Positions 27,507 through 38,215 of a stretch of DNA of 50,641 nt are shown piece after piece. This stretch comes from an uncultured Burkholderiaceae bacterium. Its GTDB lineage: Bacteria; Pseudomonadota; Gammaproteobacteria; Burkholderiales; Burkholderiaceae. The stretch lies in assembly GCA_937871985.1 (NCBI GenBank), contig CALMPB010000123.1, positions 1 through 50,641 on the forward strand, given 5' to 3'. Both the position numbers and the translations under genes were made by a program. The stretch's first letter is position 1, and the number at the start of each line of letters is the position of its first letter. The notes beneath the pieces are model-generated. The model searched no databases. It was not told where the DNA came from and saw only the letters and a program-made list of their open reading frames with translations.

Positions 27507-28682
27507 TCAGTCCGCCTGTTTGCGCAGGAAGGCCGGAATATCGAAATGATCCATGCCCGCGGTTTCCAGGGCGCGCACCTGGGCCGTGGCCTGGCTGCGC
27601 GGGTTGCGGATCACCGCCGGCACTTCCGAATTGGCGAAATCATGGCTGCCGATGAAGGGCTGGTTGTCCGTGCCCGTGCGCTGGACTTCGGCATGATTCT
27701 GCACCAGTTGCGGGCGCGAGACGGCGTTGGCGCGGCCAAGGCCGGTGGCCACGACGGTAACGCGCAGGTTTTCGCCCATGGATTCATCGTAGGCCGTGCC
27801 ATAGATGACGGTCGCGTCTTCGGCGGCATAGCTGCGGATGGTGTCCATGATTTCGCGGGTTTCGCGCATCTTGAGCGTGCGGCTGGCGGTAATGTTGACC
27901 AGCATGCCGCGCGCGCCGTGCAGATCCACGCCTTCCAGCAACGGGCAAGCGATGGCCTGTTCAGCCGCAACGCGCGCACGATCCGGGCCGGAAGCGATCG
28001 AAGTACCCATCATGGCCTGGCCTTGCTCGCCCATGATGGTCTTGACGTCCTCGAAGTCGACGTTCACATTGCCTTCGACATTGATGATCTCGGCAATACC
28101 CGCGCAGGCGTTGTGCAGCACGTCGTCGGCCGCCTTGAAGCAATCTTCCTGAGTCGCGTCTTCGTCCATCAGGTCGTACAGGTTTTCGTTGAGGACGACG
28201 ATCAGCGAATGCACATGCTTGGACAGCTCGTTGATGCCGTCTTCAGCCATTTTCAGGCGCTTGGAGCCTTCGAACGAAAACGGCTTGGTCACCACGCCGA
28301 CCGTCAGAATGCCAAGCTCCTTGGCGACCTCGGCCACCACGGGACCCGCGCCCGTGCCGGTGCCGCCGCCCATGCCGGCCGTGATGAAGACCATGTGCGC
28401 GCCGGTCAGGGCGGCACGGATCTCTTCACGGGCGGTTTCCGCCGCCGCGCGGCCTTGCTCGGGTTTGGCGCCGGCGCCCAGGCCGGTGCGGCCCAGACGG
28501 ATCTGGACGGGCGCTTCGCTGGTCGTAAGCGCCTGCGCATCGGTATTGGCGCAAATGAAATCCACGCCATGGATGCCCGAACGGATCATGTGCGCGACGG
28601 CATTGCCGCCCGCCCCGCCTACGCCTACGACTTTGATAACGGTACCGCTGCTGCTGTTATCGAGCATTTCAAAATTCATCAT
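27507..28682 (-). CDS. ftsZ: Cell division protein FtsZ
   Basis: Tubulin-like GTPase that forms the division ring, 391 residues. The GTP-binding signature GGGTGTG lies at 105-111, with the N-terminal GVGGAGGNAV loop, T7-loop segment NVDFEDVKTIM, and a conserved C-terminal peptide DHFDIPAFLRKQ that binds FtsA and ZipA. I start at the ATG at 28682, because GAGGGAG sits 6 bases upstream; the GTG at 28697 would use that SD as codons. Last of the division genes; 176 bp separate it from ftsA, with no gene in the gap. Confidence 0.98.
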   Translation of the reverse strand: MMNFEMLDNSSSGTVIKVVGVGGAGGNAVAHMIRSGIHGVDFICANTDAQALTTSEAPVQIRLGRTGLGAGAKPEQGRAAAETAREEIRAALTGAHMVFITAGMGGGTGTGAGPVVAEVAKELGILTVGVVTKPFSFEGSKRLKMAEDGINELSKHVHSLIVVLNENLYDLMDEDATQEDCFKAADDVLHNACAGIAEIINVEGNVNVDFEDVKTIMGEQGQAMMGTSIASGPDRARVAAEQAIACPLLEGVDLHGARGMLVNITASRTLKMRETREIMDTIRSYAAEDATVIYGTAYDESMGENLRVTVVATGLGRANAVSRPQLVQNHAEVQRTGTDNQPFIGSHDFANSEVPAVIRNPRSQATAQVRALETAGMDHFDIPAFLRKQAD

Positions 28683-28858
28683 GATTGACTCCCTCACATA
28701 TCCAAATAAAAGCGATTAATACGAAACAAAATCCCCGGTACTGCTATTTCGGAAATCGCTTCAAAAGAAATGCCAGCCGGTCGACTCGCACCTAATTTGA
28801 AACGCCTCCCGAGTACGGACGATGCTGCCATCCGCCCCTCAAGGCCTTCTCACGGGCC

Positions 28859-30085
28859 TTAATTCATGAACCACTCCTTCATCCGTGCCAGCAGGGACTT
28901 GACGCTGCCCTTTTGCTGGGCCACCTTGCGGCCGCGCGCGCGCTGCAATCGCGCTTCGATCAGCAAGCCCATGACGGTTGAAAAACGTGGATTATGCATG
29001 ACATCGGCCAGACTGCCTTCGTAGTCGGGCACGGCGACGCGCACAGGTTTCAAAAATACGTCCTCGGCCAGCTCGACGATGCCCGGCATCAATGCCGTGC
29101 CGCCGGTAAGAACCACGCCCGAAGCCAGCAAATCCTCGTAGCCGGACTCGCGCACGATTTGCTGGACGAAGGTGAACAGTTCTTCGACGCGCGGCTCGAT
29201 GACGGCGCCCAGCGCCTGGCGCTTGACCTGCCGGTTCGGCCTGTCGCCCAGGCCCGGCACCTCGATGTGCTCGTCGGCATTGGCCAGCACTTGCTTGGCG
29301 ACGCCGAAACGCAGCTTGATTTCCTCGGCGTCCGGCGTCGGGGTGCGCAGCATGGCGGCGATATCGCTGGTGATCTGGTCGCCGGCAATGGGCACGACGG
29401 CGGTGTGGCGTATGGCGCCGCCGGTGTAGATGGCGATATCGGTCGTGCCTCCGCCAATGTCCACCAGCACCACGCCCAGCTCCTTTTCATCCGCGGTCAG
29501 GCAGGAAAGGCTGGACGCCAGCGGCTGCAGGATCAAGTCCTGAACCTCCAGGCCGCAGCGGCGCACGCACTTCACGATGTTTTGCGCGGCGCTTACCGCG
29601 CCGGTCACGATGTGCACCCGCACCTCCAGGCGCAGGCCGCTCATGCCGATGGGCTCGCGGATATCCTCCTGGGAGTCCACGATGAACTCCTGCGTCAGCA
29701 CGTGCAGCACCTGCTGATCGGTGGGGATGTTCACGGCCTTGGCGGTTTCGATGACGCGCGCCACGTCGGTGGGGGTGACTTCCTTGTCCTTCACCGCCAC
29801 CATGCCGCTGGAGTTGAAGCTGGTGATGTGGCTGCCCGCAATGCCCGTATACACCTCGCGGATTTTGCAGTCGGCCATCAGCTCGGCTTCTTCCAGTGCG
29901 CGCTGAATCGAATTCACCGTGGCTTCGATATTGACCACCACGCCCTTGCGCATGCCCTGGGATTCATGCTGACCCAGGCCAATCACTTCGAAGCGCCCTT
30001 CCGGCAATATCTCGGCCACCACGGCCACCACCTTGCTGGTGCCGATATCGAGTGCAACGATCAGATCCTTGATGTCACGAGTCAT
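28859..30085 (-). CDS. ftsA: Cell division protein FtsA
   Basis: Actin-like ATPase that tethers FtsZ to the membrane, 408 residues. ATP-binding segments include LIVALDIGTSKVVAVVAE and VDIGGGTTDIAIY. The C-terminal amphipathic helix LLARMKEWF is the membrane-targeting sequence. The start at 30085 (MTRDIKDL) gives family length; 26 extra upstream residues in the open frame lie in ftsQ. The start is 7 bases after the ftsQ stop. Confidence 0.97.
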   Translation of the reverse strand: MTRDIKDLIVALDIGTSKVVAVVAEILPEGRFEVIGLGQHESQGMRKGVVVNIEATVNSIQRALEEAELMADCKIREVYTGIAGSHITSFNSSGMVAVKDKEVTPTDVARVIETAKAVNIPTDQQVLHVLTQEFIVDSQEDIREPIGMSGLRLEVRVHIVTGAVSAAQNIVKCVRRCGLEVQDLILQPLASSLSCLTADEKELGVVLVDIGGGTTDIAIYTGGAIRHTAVVPIAGDQITSDIAAMLRTPTPDAEEIKLRFGVAKQVLANADEHIEVPGLGDRPNRQVKRQALGAVIEPRVEELFTFVQQIVRESGYEDLLASGVVLTGGTALMPGIVELAEDVFLKPVRVAVPDYEGSLADVMHNPRFSTVMGLLIEARLQRARGRKVAQQKGSVKSLLARMKEWFMN

Positions 30086-30092
30086 AGGTTTT

Positions 30093-30884
30093 CTATTTAG
30101 TAGAGGTATGTGAAACAGGGGCCAACGTAATGGCGAAACCGTTGGCATAACGTAAATCGGCACTATTTACCACACGCCCGTTCAGGCGTTTCATCAACAT
30201 CGGCCAGGCGTTCACGAAGCGCTCGATCCGGGCAGCGAACGGCAGCGCTCCGGAACGCCCATGCGGATCGGCCACGTCGGCCGCCGGGTCACGCCCCAGG
30301 CTCAGCCGCAGCCCGTTCGACAGCTCGACCGACCACGCATAGCGCGGACTCAACGAGATCTCGCTGACATGTAGATTGAGAGGCGCGAACCAGCGAACCA
30401 CTTCGGCATAGCGCTGCACGACCAGGCGCTCGGAATTGTCGGGACCGTAAAAATGCGGCAATCCGGCATCGTCGGGCAGCTCGCCCTGGTTGGCGTTGAA
30501 CGCTTCGCCCCAGGTATTGATCATCTCATCTTCGTTCCACAAGGCCAGCGGCTGCTGCTCTTCGATCTGAACCCGCAAGGTGTTGGGCCAAATACGGCGA
30601 ATGCGCGCATGGCGCACCCAAGGCACGGTTTCAAGCAATTGACGGGTTTTGTCCAGGCTGACCGTAAAGAAATTGCCCTTGATCTGGCCGGCTATGGTGG
30701 CCTGCACCGTCGCCGACGACACATAGCTCAACGCACCCGCCTGCAGCGGTTCGATCTGGATCTGCGAAATGGCGAAATACGGCCGCTGCGCCACCCAGAC
30801 GATGACGCTCGCGATCATGGCCAATACCGCCAGCAAAGCTAGCGTATTGGCTATGAAATTCGTGAGGCGGGCGTCGTTGAACAC
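30093..30884 (-). CDS. ftsQ: Cell division protein FtsQ
   Basis: Bitopic inner-membrane protein of the divisome, 263 residues: short cytoplasmic tail, membrane helix about 12-34 (TLALLAVLAMIASVIVWVA), POTRA domain (about 38-110), and a beta domain that recruits FtsL/FtsB. The start is GTG at 30884 with GAGGAG 9 bases upstream. It follows ddl by 19 bp and precedes ftsA by 7 bp, the standard order. Confidence 0.95.
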   Translation of the reverse strand: MFNDARLTNFIANTLALLAVLAMIASVIVWVAQRPYFAISQIQIEPLQAGALSYVSSATVQATIAGQIKGNFFTVSLDKTRQLLETVPWVRHARIRRIWPNTLRVQIEEQQPLALWNEDEMINTWGEAFNANQGELPDDAGLPHFYGPDNSERLVVQRYAEVVRWFAPLNLHVSEISLSPRYAWSVELSNGLRLSLGRDPAADVADPHGRSGALPFAARIERFVNAWPMLMKRLNGRVVNSADLRYANGFAITLAPVSHTSTK

Positions 30885-30903
30885 GGTTTGGCTGCTCCTC
30901 TGG

Positions 30904-31854
30904 TTAGACGATGGCCGGCGGCGGCTGCACTTTGCACGACGCGCTTTCCAGAATGATCATGCAAAGCTCGGCGTAGCCGATGCCCGCCGCCTTGGCGCCC
31001 ATGGGCACCAGCGAATGGCTGGTCATGCCCGGCGAGGTGTTCATTTCAAGCAGCCACGGCCGCCCCTGGGCGTCGAGTATGAAATCGGCCCGGCCCCAGC
31101 CTTCGCAATCCAGCGCGCGGTACGACTCGACGGCCAGGCGCTGCAGCGTTTCGGCAGCGGCCTCGTCCAGCCGGGCGGGGCAAACGTACTGCGTGTCGTT
31201 CGACACATACTTGTGCTCGTAATCGTAGTTGCCCTGCGGCGCAATGATCTCGACGGCGGGCAACGCGCGCGCATCCGCGCCTTTGCCCAGCACCGGCACG
31301 GTCAGCTCCCGGCCTTCGATGAATTGCTCGACCAGCACCTCTTCGTCGTAGCGGGCCGCCAGTTCGTAAGCCGCCCGCAACTGAGATTTTTCCGTCACCT
31401 TGGTCACGCCCAGCGTCGACCCTTCATGCGGCGGCTTGACCATGAGAGGCAACCCGAGTTCGGCGATGGCGCCGTCGAAGTCCATCGCGCCGGCCAGCAC
31501 CGCGTAGCCGGGCGTGGGCAGGCCGCGCTCGAGCCAGACCTTCTTGGTCATGATCTTGTCCATGGCCAGGCTGGAGGCCATGGGGCCGCTGCCGGTGTAC
31601 GGAAGCTGCATGAGTTCGAGCATGCCCTGCAAGGTGCCGTCTTCGCCGTAGCGGCCGTGCAGGGCGATGAACACACGATCGAATCCCGCATTGACCAGAT
31701 CGATCAGGGTGCGTGTGCCGGTGTCGAACAAGTGGGCGTCCACGCCCTGGCCGCGCAATGCATCGCACACGCCCTGCCCCGACATGAGCGACACCTCGCG
31801 CTCGGCCGAACGGCCCCCATACAACACACCGACGTGGCCAAACCGCGCGTTCAT
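30904..31854 (-). CDS. ddl: D-alanine--D-alanine ligase
   Basis: Makes D-Ala-D-Ala for the muropeptide stem, 316 residues, ATP-grasp fold. The N-terminal motif [31 protein letters not shown] and [15 protein letters not shown] (metal-binding end) are typical. The start ATG at 31854 overlaps the murC stop as ATGA; the longer open frame runs back inside murC. It is the usual Ddl between murC and ftsQ. Confidence 0.97.
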   Translation of the reverse strand: MNARFGHVGVLYGGRSAEREVSLMSGQGVCDALRGQGVDAHLFDTGTRTLIDLVNAGFDRVFIALHGRYGEDGTLQGMLELMQLPYTGSGPMASSLAMDKIMTKKVWLERGLPTPGYAVLAGAMDFDGAIAELGLPLMVKPPHEGSTLGVTKVTEKSQLRAAYELAARYDEEVLVEQFIEGRELTVPVLGKGADARALPAVEIIAPQGNYDYEHKYVSNDTQYVCPARLDEAAAETLQRLAVESYRALDCEGWGRADFILDAQGRPWLLEMNTSPGMTSHSLVPMGAKAAGIGYAELCMIILESASCKVQPPPAIV

Positions 31855-33257
31855 AACAACTCTCCTACTTGTGCGGGTACTTTGCTGATGGATCCCGCCC
31901 CCATGACGATCACGACGTCGCCGTCCACGGCAAAATCGGCGATCGCCCGCGGCAGATCCTTGACATCTTCGACGAACAAAGGCTCGACCTTGCCCGCTAC
32001 GCGTATCGCCCTGCTCAAGGCCCGGCCGTCGGCCGCAACCAGGGGCTGCTCGCCCGCCGGATACACGTCGGTCAGCAGAACCGCGTCCGCCGAACTCAGG
32101 ACCTGAACGAAATCCTCGAAACAATCGCGCGTGCGCGTATAGCGATGCGGCTGGAACGCCAGGACGATGCGCCGCCGCGGCCAGGCGCCGCGCGCTGCCG
32201 CAAGCGTAGCAGCCATCTCGACGGGATGGTGTCCGTAATCGTCAATTAATGTAAAGCTTCCGCCGCCGCGGGCGGCCGATACCGGAAAATCGCCGTGCTG
32301 AGTGAACCGCCGGCCCACACCGTTGAACACTGTCAGGGCTTCGGCGATCGCCGCATCCGGCACGCCGAGCTCGGTCGCCACAGCAATGGCGGCCAGGGCG
32401 TTCAGCACGTTGTGCACGCCAGGCAGATTCAGGCTGATGGCCAAGAGCGGCAAAGAACCAGCCGCACCGCGCCGCTCTACGTCGAAGTGCATCACCGTGC
32501 CCTGGGCGCGCACGTTCACCGCGCGCACCAGCGCATCGGGGTTCACACCATACGTCGTCACAGGGCGGGAAATGAAAGGAATGATTTCGCGCACATTGGC
32601 GTCATCGCTGCACACCACGGCGCTGCCGTAAAACGGCAGCCGCTGGGTAAACTCGATAAAGGCGCTCTTGAGCTTGGCCACGTCATGGCCATAGGTATCC
32701 ATATGGTCGACATCGATATTCGTGATGATGGCCATGACCGGCAGCAAATTCAGGAACGACGCATCGGACTCGTCGGCCTCGACGACGATGTATTCACCCT
32801 GGCCCAGCCGGGCATTGGCGCCCGCCGAGGTCAAGCGCCCGCCGATCACGAACGTGGGATCCAGGCCGCCCCCGGCCAACACACTGGCCACCAGGCTGGT
32901 CGTGGTGGTCTTGCCATGCGTGCCCGCCACCGCGATGCCCCGCTTCAGGCGCATGAGCTCGGCCAGCATCAAGGCGCGCGGCACCACGGGAATATGCGCG
33001 GCGCGCGCGGCCAACACCTCGGGGTTGTCGCCCGACACGGCGGTCGACGTAACGATGGCGCCCACGCCCTTGACGTTGTCGGCGCTATGCCCGATGGTGA
33101 CCTTCGCGCCCAGGCTCGCCAGCCGGCGCGTCACCGCCGACTCCTGGATGTCGGAGCCGCTTACGGCGTAGCCCATGTTCAGCAGCACTTCGGCGATTCC
33201 GCTCATGCCCGAGCCGCCGATCCCCACGAAATGCAGGCTTTGTATTCTATGTTTCAT
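31851..33257 (-). CDS. murC: UDP-N-acetylmuramate--L-alanine ligase MurC
   Basis: Adds L-Ala to UDP-MurNAc, 468 residues. It has the N-terminal UDP-binding loop GIGGSGMSG (about 11-19), the ATP loop AGTHGKTTT, and the Mur-ligase C-terminal motif DDYGHHPVE. The start at 33257 has AAGGAG 7 bases upstream and overlaps the murG stop as ATGA. The longer frame to 33284 is inside murG. Confidence 0.97.
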   Translation of the reverse strand: MKHRIQSLHFVGIGGSGMSGIAEVLLNMGYAVSGSDIQESAVTRRLASLGAKVTIGHSADNVKGVGAIVTSTAVSGDNPEVLAARAAHIPVVPRALMLAELMRLKRGIAVAGTHGKTTTTSLVASVLAGGGLDPTFVIGGRLTSAGANARLGQGEYIVVEADESDASFLNLLPVMAIITNIDVDHMDTYGHDVAKLKSAFIEFTQRLPFYGSAVVCSDDANVREIIPFISRPVTTYGVNPDALVRAVNVRAQGTVMHFDVERRGAAGSLPLLAISLNLPGVHNVLNALAAIAVATELGVPDAAIAEALTVFNGVGRRFTQHGDFPVSAARGGGSFTLIDDYGHHPVEMAATLAAARGAWPRRRIVLAFQPHRYTRTRDCFEDFVQVLSSADAVLLTDVYPAGEQPLVAADGRALSRAIRVAGKVEPLFVEDVKDLPRAIADFAVDGDVVIVMGAGSISKVPAQVGELL

Positions 33258-34327
33258 GCGGCGCTCCTTGATACTTGTTCGCATGCGTCCGCAATTTGCC
33301 GCGTAGCGTTCAGGCTGGCATGCTCATGCGCATGGGCGGCCACCTGAAGCAGTTCCCCGCGCGTCCGCTCCTTCAACCACTGCGCCAGCCAGGACACTGA
33401 AAATTCGGATTGTTTGCGCAGCCAGCCGCCTTTGCATTCGCTCAGATAGCGGGCGTTGGCCGTTTGATGATCGTCGATGGCGCCCGGCAGCGGAATGAAC
33501 AGCGCGGCCACGCCGGCAGCCGCCACCTCGGCGACCGTCATGGCGCCGGCGCGGCAAATCAACAGATCGGCCTGGGCCAGCGCCCCGGCCATATCGTCGA
33601 TGAACGCCACGCATTGCGCCTGCACGCCGGCCTGCTCGTAGGCGGCGCGCACGGCCTCGATATGCCGTTCGCCGGCTTGATGCGTCACGACCGGCCGATC
33701 TTCAGGCGCAAGCTGCCGCACAGCCTGGGGCACCGTATCGTTCAGGGCCTGGGCGCCAAGGCTTCCGCCCACGACCAGTATTCTCAAAGGCCCCTGGCGC
33801 GTTGCGTAGCGCTCGCCAGCGGGAGGCAACTGAACCACTTCGAGCCGCACGGGATTCCCGACCATCAACGCGCCCGGCAACGCGCCAGGAAATCCCAGCA
33901 ACACTTTGCTGGCGATGCGAGCCAGCCAGCGGTTGGCGGTTCCGGCAACCGCGTTCTGCTCATGCACGACCAACGGAATCCGCAGCAATGCCGCCATCAG
34001 CCCGCCCGGAAAGGCTACATACCCGCCCATGCCGAGCACGACATCGGGCTGCAACCCACGCAAATGGCGCGCGGCCTGCCGGCAGGCGCCAATCAGGGTA
34101 AAGGGCAGCTTCAGCAGCGCGGCAACGCCCTTGCCGCGCACGCCCGAAAAGCGCAGCGCCGCCATTTCGATGCCCTGGGCGGGCACAAGCCGCCCTTCCA
34201 TGCGTTCCGGATGGCCCAGCCAGACGACACGCCAGCCGCGCGACTGCATTTCGCGCGCCACGGCCAGGCCCGGCATGATATGCCCGCCAGTGCCGCCCGC
34301 CATGATCAACAAGGTGCGCGCTTTCAT
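33254..34327 (-). CDS. murG: Lipid II synthase MurG (GlcNAc transferase)
   Basis: Transfers GlcNAc to lipid I on the inner face of the membrane to make lipid II; 357 residues. The N-terminal [16 protein letters not shown] loop, [20 protein letters not shown] and the nucleotide-sugar motif [16 protein letters not shown] identify it. ATGA overlaps link it to both ftsW (upstream) and murC (downstream). Confidence 0.97.
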   Translation of the reverse strand: MKARTLLIMAGGTGGHIMPGLAVAREMQSRGWRVVWLGHPERMEGRLVPAQGIEMAALRFSGVRGKGVAALLKLPFTLIGACRQAARHLRGLQPDVVLGMGGYVAFPGGLMAALLRIPLVVHEQNAVAGTANRWLARIASKVLLGFPGALPGALMVGNPVRLEVVQLPPAGERYATRQGPLRILVVGGSLGAQALNDTVPQAVRQLAPEDRPVVTHQAGERHIEAVRAAYEQAGVQAQCVAFIDDMAGALAQADLLICRAGAMTVAEVAAAGVAALFIPLPGAIDDHQTANARYLSECKGGWLRKQSEFSVSWLAQWLKERTRGELLQVAAHAHEHASLNATRQIADACEQVSRSAA

Positions 34328-35517
34328 GTCCGCTTGCCTCGCATCAGGTTCCGGTTTTCATGATCGACGCGCAACAGCAGCGCCACCGCCACGAGATTCA
34401 TGACAATGCCCGACCCCCCGTAACTGACCAGCGGCAGGGTAAGCCCTTTGGTGGGCAGCAGGCCGACGCACACGCCGATATTGATGAAGGTCTGCACGCC
34501 GAACCACAGTGCCACGCCCTGCGCCACCAGGCCATTGAAGATGCGCTCCATGGCGATGGCCTGCCGGCCGATGTCGAAGGCCCGCCATACCACGTAGGCA
34601 AATACGGCGATCAGGCACGCCACGCCGACAAAGCCCAGTTCTTCGCCGATGACTGCGACGATGAAATCGGTGTGCGCCTCGGGCAGGTAGTGCAGCTTTT
34701 CGATGCTGGCTCCAAGCCCCACGCCCAGCCATTCGCCGCGGCCGAAGGCGATCAGCGAGTGCGACAACTGATAGGCGCTGCCGTAGGCATTGTCGGGATT
34801 CCAGGGATCCAGGTAGACGAACAGGCGCTCACGGCGCCACGGCGAGGCCCAGATCAGCAGCAGGAAGCTGCCCACCAGCACGCCCAGCAGGCTGGAGAAC
34901 AGCTTGCCGTTGATCCCGCCGATGAACAGAATGCCCACGGCGATGGCCACGATCACCATGAAAGCGCCCAGGTCGGGCTCGAGCAGCAGCACCATGCCCA
35001 CGGCGCCAAGGGCCGTGGCCATGGGCAGAAAACCGCGGAAAAAATTATGCATGTGCTCCTGCTTGCGCACGGTGTAATCGGCCGCATACAAAATGATGGC
35101 GACCTTCATCAATTCGGAAGGCTGGAAATTCAGCGGCCCCAAAGGCAGCCAGCGCCGCGCGCCGTTGACCTCGCGGCCCAGGCCCGGCACCAGGACCACG
35201 AGCAGAAGCAGCATGCTCACGATGAACAGCGGTATGGCTATCTTTTGCCAGACCTTGAGAGGCACGCTCAGCACGAAGGCGGCGCACAGCACGCCGACCA
35301 ACCCGAACAAACCGTGCCGGATCACGAAATAAAAGCGCCCGTAGCTTTCATAGCGCGGCCCGTCGGCCAGGGCGATGGAAGCCGAATACACCATGAGCAG
35401 GCCGAACAGCACCAGGGCGCCCGTGGCGACGAGCAGCCCGAGATCGAAATTGGACATGGTCGTGCGGCCGGGCCGCACGGCATTCACGCCGGAAGTCAGA
35501 TCCGCGAACAGGCTCAT
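34324..35517 (-). CDS. ftsW: Septal peptidoglycan glycosyltransferase FtsW
   Basis: SEDS-family polymerase of the divisome, 397 residues, about ten membrane helices. Family blocks are [51 protein letters not shown] (extracellular loop with the key aspartate) and [14 protein letters not shown] near the C-terminus. It works with FtsI, encoded in the same operon. The start ATG forms an ATGA overlap with murD; an internal ATG (residue 21) is an alternative. Confidence 0.97.
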   Translation of the reverse strand: MSLFADLTSGVNAVRPGRTTMSNFDLGLLVATGALVLFGLLMVYSASIALADGPRYESYGRFYFVIRHGLFGLVGVLCAAFVLSVPLKVWQKIAIPLFIVSMLLLLVVLVPGLGREVNGARRWLPLGPLNFQPSELMKVAIILYAADYTVRKQEHMHNFFRGFLPMATALGAVGMVLLLEPDLGAFMVIVAIAVGILFIGGINGKLFSSLLGVLVGSFLLLIWASPWRRERLFVYLDPWNPDNAYGSAYQLSHSLIAFGRGEWLGVGLGASIEKLHYLPEAHTDFIVAVIGEELGFVGVACLIAVFAYVVWRAFDIGRQAIAMERIFNGLVAQGVALWFGVQTFINIGVCVGLLPTKGLTLPLVSYGGSGIVMNLVAVALLLRVDHENRNLMRGKRT

Positions 35518-37046
35518 GCCATTTCCCCCTTGTCCAGCGCCAGCTCTTGCACAGCCTGAACGAACACCTGGCCGCGATGGTTGTAGTTCCTGAACATGTC
35601 CATGCTGGCGCAGGCAGGCGACAGCAGCACGGTATCGCCCGGCTGCGACAACGCCAGCCCGCGCTCGACGGCTTCTTCCATGGTCGATGCATATTCCAGG
35701 GGAACGCCCGCCTCGGCCAAGGCCTCGCCGATGACCGGTCCATCCTCGCCGATGAGCACGACGGCCCGGCCATGCTCGCGCACGACCTTGAGCAAAGGAG
35801 AAAAGTCCTGTCCCTTGCCCAGGCCGCCGGCAATCAGTACCGCCTTTTGACCCAGCCCTTCCAGCGCGGCCACCGTGGCGCCCACGTTGGTTCCTTTGCT
35901 GTCGTTGACGAAATCGACGCCGGCAATGGCCCGAACGAACTCGACCCGGTTGGGCTCGCCCGCATATTCACGTAACGCGCGCAGCATCGGCGCCCACCCC
36001 AGGTCGAGGCTGCGGCACAATGCCAGCGCGGCCAGGGCGTTCAGGGCGTTGTGCTGACCGCGCACGCGCAGCGCATCGGCCGGCATCAACCGCGAAACCC
36101 GGCCGGCATCGCGCAACGGTTCCTGCTCGGCTTTGCGGCGCTTGCCCGTGCTTGCGGCGGGCAGGTCGAAATCGTTGGCCTCGCTGGCGCACAGCCAGGC
36201 AACGCCATGGCTGCCTTCCAGCCCGAGATCACCCACCCAATGCGGGGCATCCCTCCCGAAAGACCGGACGGACACCGCCTTCGGCTCGGGCACCATGTCG
36301 GCCACGATCGCGTCGTCCCGATTGATCACGGCGACCTTCGCCATGGCCAGCAGCCTGGCTTTGGCGGCGGCGTAAGCCTGCATGGATCCGTGCCAGTCCA
36401 GGTGATCCTGGGTGACGTTGAGCACCACGGCGGCATCCGGAGCCAGCGACGACGTGGACTCCAGTTGGAAGCTCGACAGCTCCAGCACCCAGACGTCGGG
36501 AAGATCCGCCGCATCCAGCGCATCGCCCAGCGCGGCCAGCGCCGCCGGGCCGATGTTGCCGGCCGCGCGGGCGCTGCGCCCGCATGCCTGCACCAGAAGC
36601 CGGGTCATGGAGGTCACCGTGGTCTTGCCGTTGGTGCCGGTCACCGCCAGCACATTGGGGCGGTAGCCTTGCCCGGCCATATCGGCCAGCGCGCGGGCAA
36701 ACAACTCGATTTCACCCAGCACTTCGATACCCTTTTGCCGGGCCAGCGCCAGAAGCGACTTCACGGGCTCCTGCGCCGGCGACAAGCCCGGGCTGAGCAC
36801 GATGCGCGTCACGTCGGCCAGCGCATCCTCGACGAAGCATTCGCTGCCCAGCCGGAAATCGGCGTCGACGCCGTCCAGCTTCGCGCACAAGGCATCCAGT
36901 CCCCCCGGCTGCGCACGCGTATCCAGCACGCGCAGGCGCGCGCCATTCCTGGCGCACCACAAGGCAGCGGCCGCGCCCGTCTCACCCAGACCAAGAATCA
37001 GGTTCAACGTTCCCGCACCGACCGAAGGAAAGGAATAATCGCTCAT
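35514..37046 (-). CDS. murD: UDP-N-acetylmuramoylalanine--D-glutamate ligase MurD
   Basis: Adds D-Glu to UDP-MurNAc-L-Ala. At 510 residues it is about 70 longer than E. coli MurD (438). The extra length lies mainly in the middle, around the lysine/arginine-rich [17 protein letters not shown] stretch. The ATP loop [26 protein letters not shown] and [11 protein letters not shown] are intact, so it should be active. It overlaps mraY and ftsW by ATGA junctions. Confidence 0.96.
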   Translation of the reverse strand: MSDYSFPSVGAGTLNLILGLGETGAAAALWCARNGARLRVLDTRAQPGGLDALCAKLDGVDADFRLGSECFVEDALADVTRIVLSPGLSPAQEPVKSLLALARQKGIEVLGEIELFARALADMAGQGYRPNVLAVTGTNGKTTVTSMTRLLVQACGRSARAAGNIGPAALAALGDALDAADLPDVWVLELSSFQLESTSSLAPDAAVVLNVTQDHLDWHGSMQAYAAAKARLLAMAKVAVINRDDAIVADMVPEPKAVSVRSFGRDAPHWVGDLGLEGSHGVAWLCASEANDFDLPAASTGKRRKAEQEPLRDAGRVSRLMPADALRVRGQHNALNALAALALCRSLDLGWAPMLRALREYAGEPNRVEFVRAIAGVDFVNDSKGTNVGATVAALEGLGQKAVLIAGGLGKGQDFSPLLKVVREHGRAVVLIGEDGPVIGEALAEAGVPLEYASTMEEAVERGLALSQPGDTVLLSPACASMDMFRNYNHRGQVFVQAVQELALDKGEMA

Positions 37047-38215
37047 CGCAGTTTCAACGTCGCCAGGCCTATCAGCACCAGCATCATGGTAATGATCCAG
37101 AAACGCACGACCACCTGCGTTTCTTTCCAGCCGCCCACCTCGAAATGATGATGCAGCGGCGCCATTCGCAAGATGCGCCTGCCCTGCCCATATCGTCGCT
37201 TGGTGTACTTGAAGTACGACACCTGCAGCATCACGGAAAGCGTTTCAACCACGAACACGCCGCCCATGATGAACAGGACGATCTCTTGGCGCACGATCAC
37301 GGCGATCGTGCCCAGCGCGCCGCCCAGGGCCAGCGCGCCGACATCGCCCATGAACACCTGAGCGGGATAGGCGTTGAACCACAAGAACGCCAGGCCCGCC
37401 CCGCCGATGGCGGCGCACAGAACCATCAGCTCGGAGGCGCCGGGTATATACGGAAACAGCAAGTACTTGGAATAGTCGACGCGGCCCACCACGTACGCGA
37501 AGATGCCCAAAGCGCTGCCCACCATGACGGTCGGCATGATGGCCAGGCCGTCCAGGCCGTCGGTCAGATTCACGGCATTGCTGCTGCCCACGATCACGAA
37601 CCAGGTCAATGCCGCAAAGCCGAATACGCCCAGGGGATAGCTGACACTCTTGAAAAACGGCACGATCAGGTCGGCGCGCGTCGGCAGAGGCATGGTGAAT
37701 CCGCTCAGCGTCCAATCCCGGAACAAGGGCCACAAATCGGCATTGGCGGGCGCGGCCACGGCAAACGTCAGATAGATGGCGGCGATCACGCCAATTACGG
37801 CCTGCCAAAAAAACTTGCGGCGCGACGACATGCCTTCCGGATCGTGGTTGACGACTTTTTTATAGTCGTCCGCCCAGCCTATCCAGCCAAAGCCGAACGT
37901 CACCAGCAGAACCACCCAGACGAAGCGATTCGTCCAGTCCGCCCACAGCAAGGTGCTGACGGCGATGGATATGAGGATCAGGACGCCGCCCATGGTCGGT
38001 GTGCCGGTTTTCTGCAAATGGGATTCAGGGCCGTAGGCGCGCACGGCCTGGCCGATCTTCATTTCGGTCAGTTTGCGGATGACGCGCGGCCCCGCATACA
38101 AGCCGATGAGCAGCGCCGTGCCGCAAGCCAGCATGGCGCGCAATGTAATGTATTCGAACACGCCGAAAGCGCGCATATGGGAATCAGACAGCCAACGCGC
38201 CAGTTCAAGCAGCAT
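37043..38215 (-). CDS. mraY: Phospho-N-acetylmuramoyl-pentapeptide transferase MraY
   Basis: Membrane enzyme that joins UDP-MurNAc-pentapeptide to undecaprenyl phosphate to form lipid I; 390 residues, about ten helices. It has [13 protein letters not shown] ([10 protein letters not shown]), [31 protein letters not shown] and the cytoplasmic APLHHHFE motif. The start overlaps the murEF end by 11 bp, and its stop overlaps murD as ATGA. Confidence 0.98.
   Translation of the reverse strand: MLLELARWLSDSHMRAFGVFEYITLRAMLACGTALLIGLYAGPRVIRKLTEMKIGQAVRAYGPESHLQKTGTPTMGGVLILISIAVSTLLWADWTNRFVWVVLLVTFGFGWIGWADDYKKVVNHDPEGMSSRRKFFWQAVIGVIAAIYLTFAVAAPANADLWPLFRDWTLSGFTMPLPTRADLIVPFFKSVSYPLGVFGFAALTWFVIVGSSNAVNLTDGLDGLAIMPTVMVGSALGIFAYVVGRVDYSKYLLFPYIPGASELMVLCAAIGGAGLAFLWFNAYPAQVFMGDVGALALGGALGTIAVIVRQEIVLFIMGGVFVVETLSVMLQVSYFKYTKRRYGQGRRILRMAPLHHHFEVGGWKETQVVVRFWIITMMLVLIGLATLKLR

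Noticed and set aside
27465..28688. Long plus-strand frame opposite ftsZ
   Set aside because: Antisense shadow of ftsZ; no SD and no recognisable domain.
28840..28861. Short AAGGCC/GGCCTT hairpin at the ftsA stop
   Set aside because: A 6-bp stem without a T-tract is too weak to call a terminator between ftsA and ftsZ.
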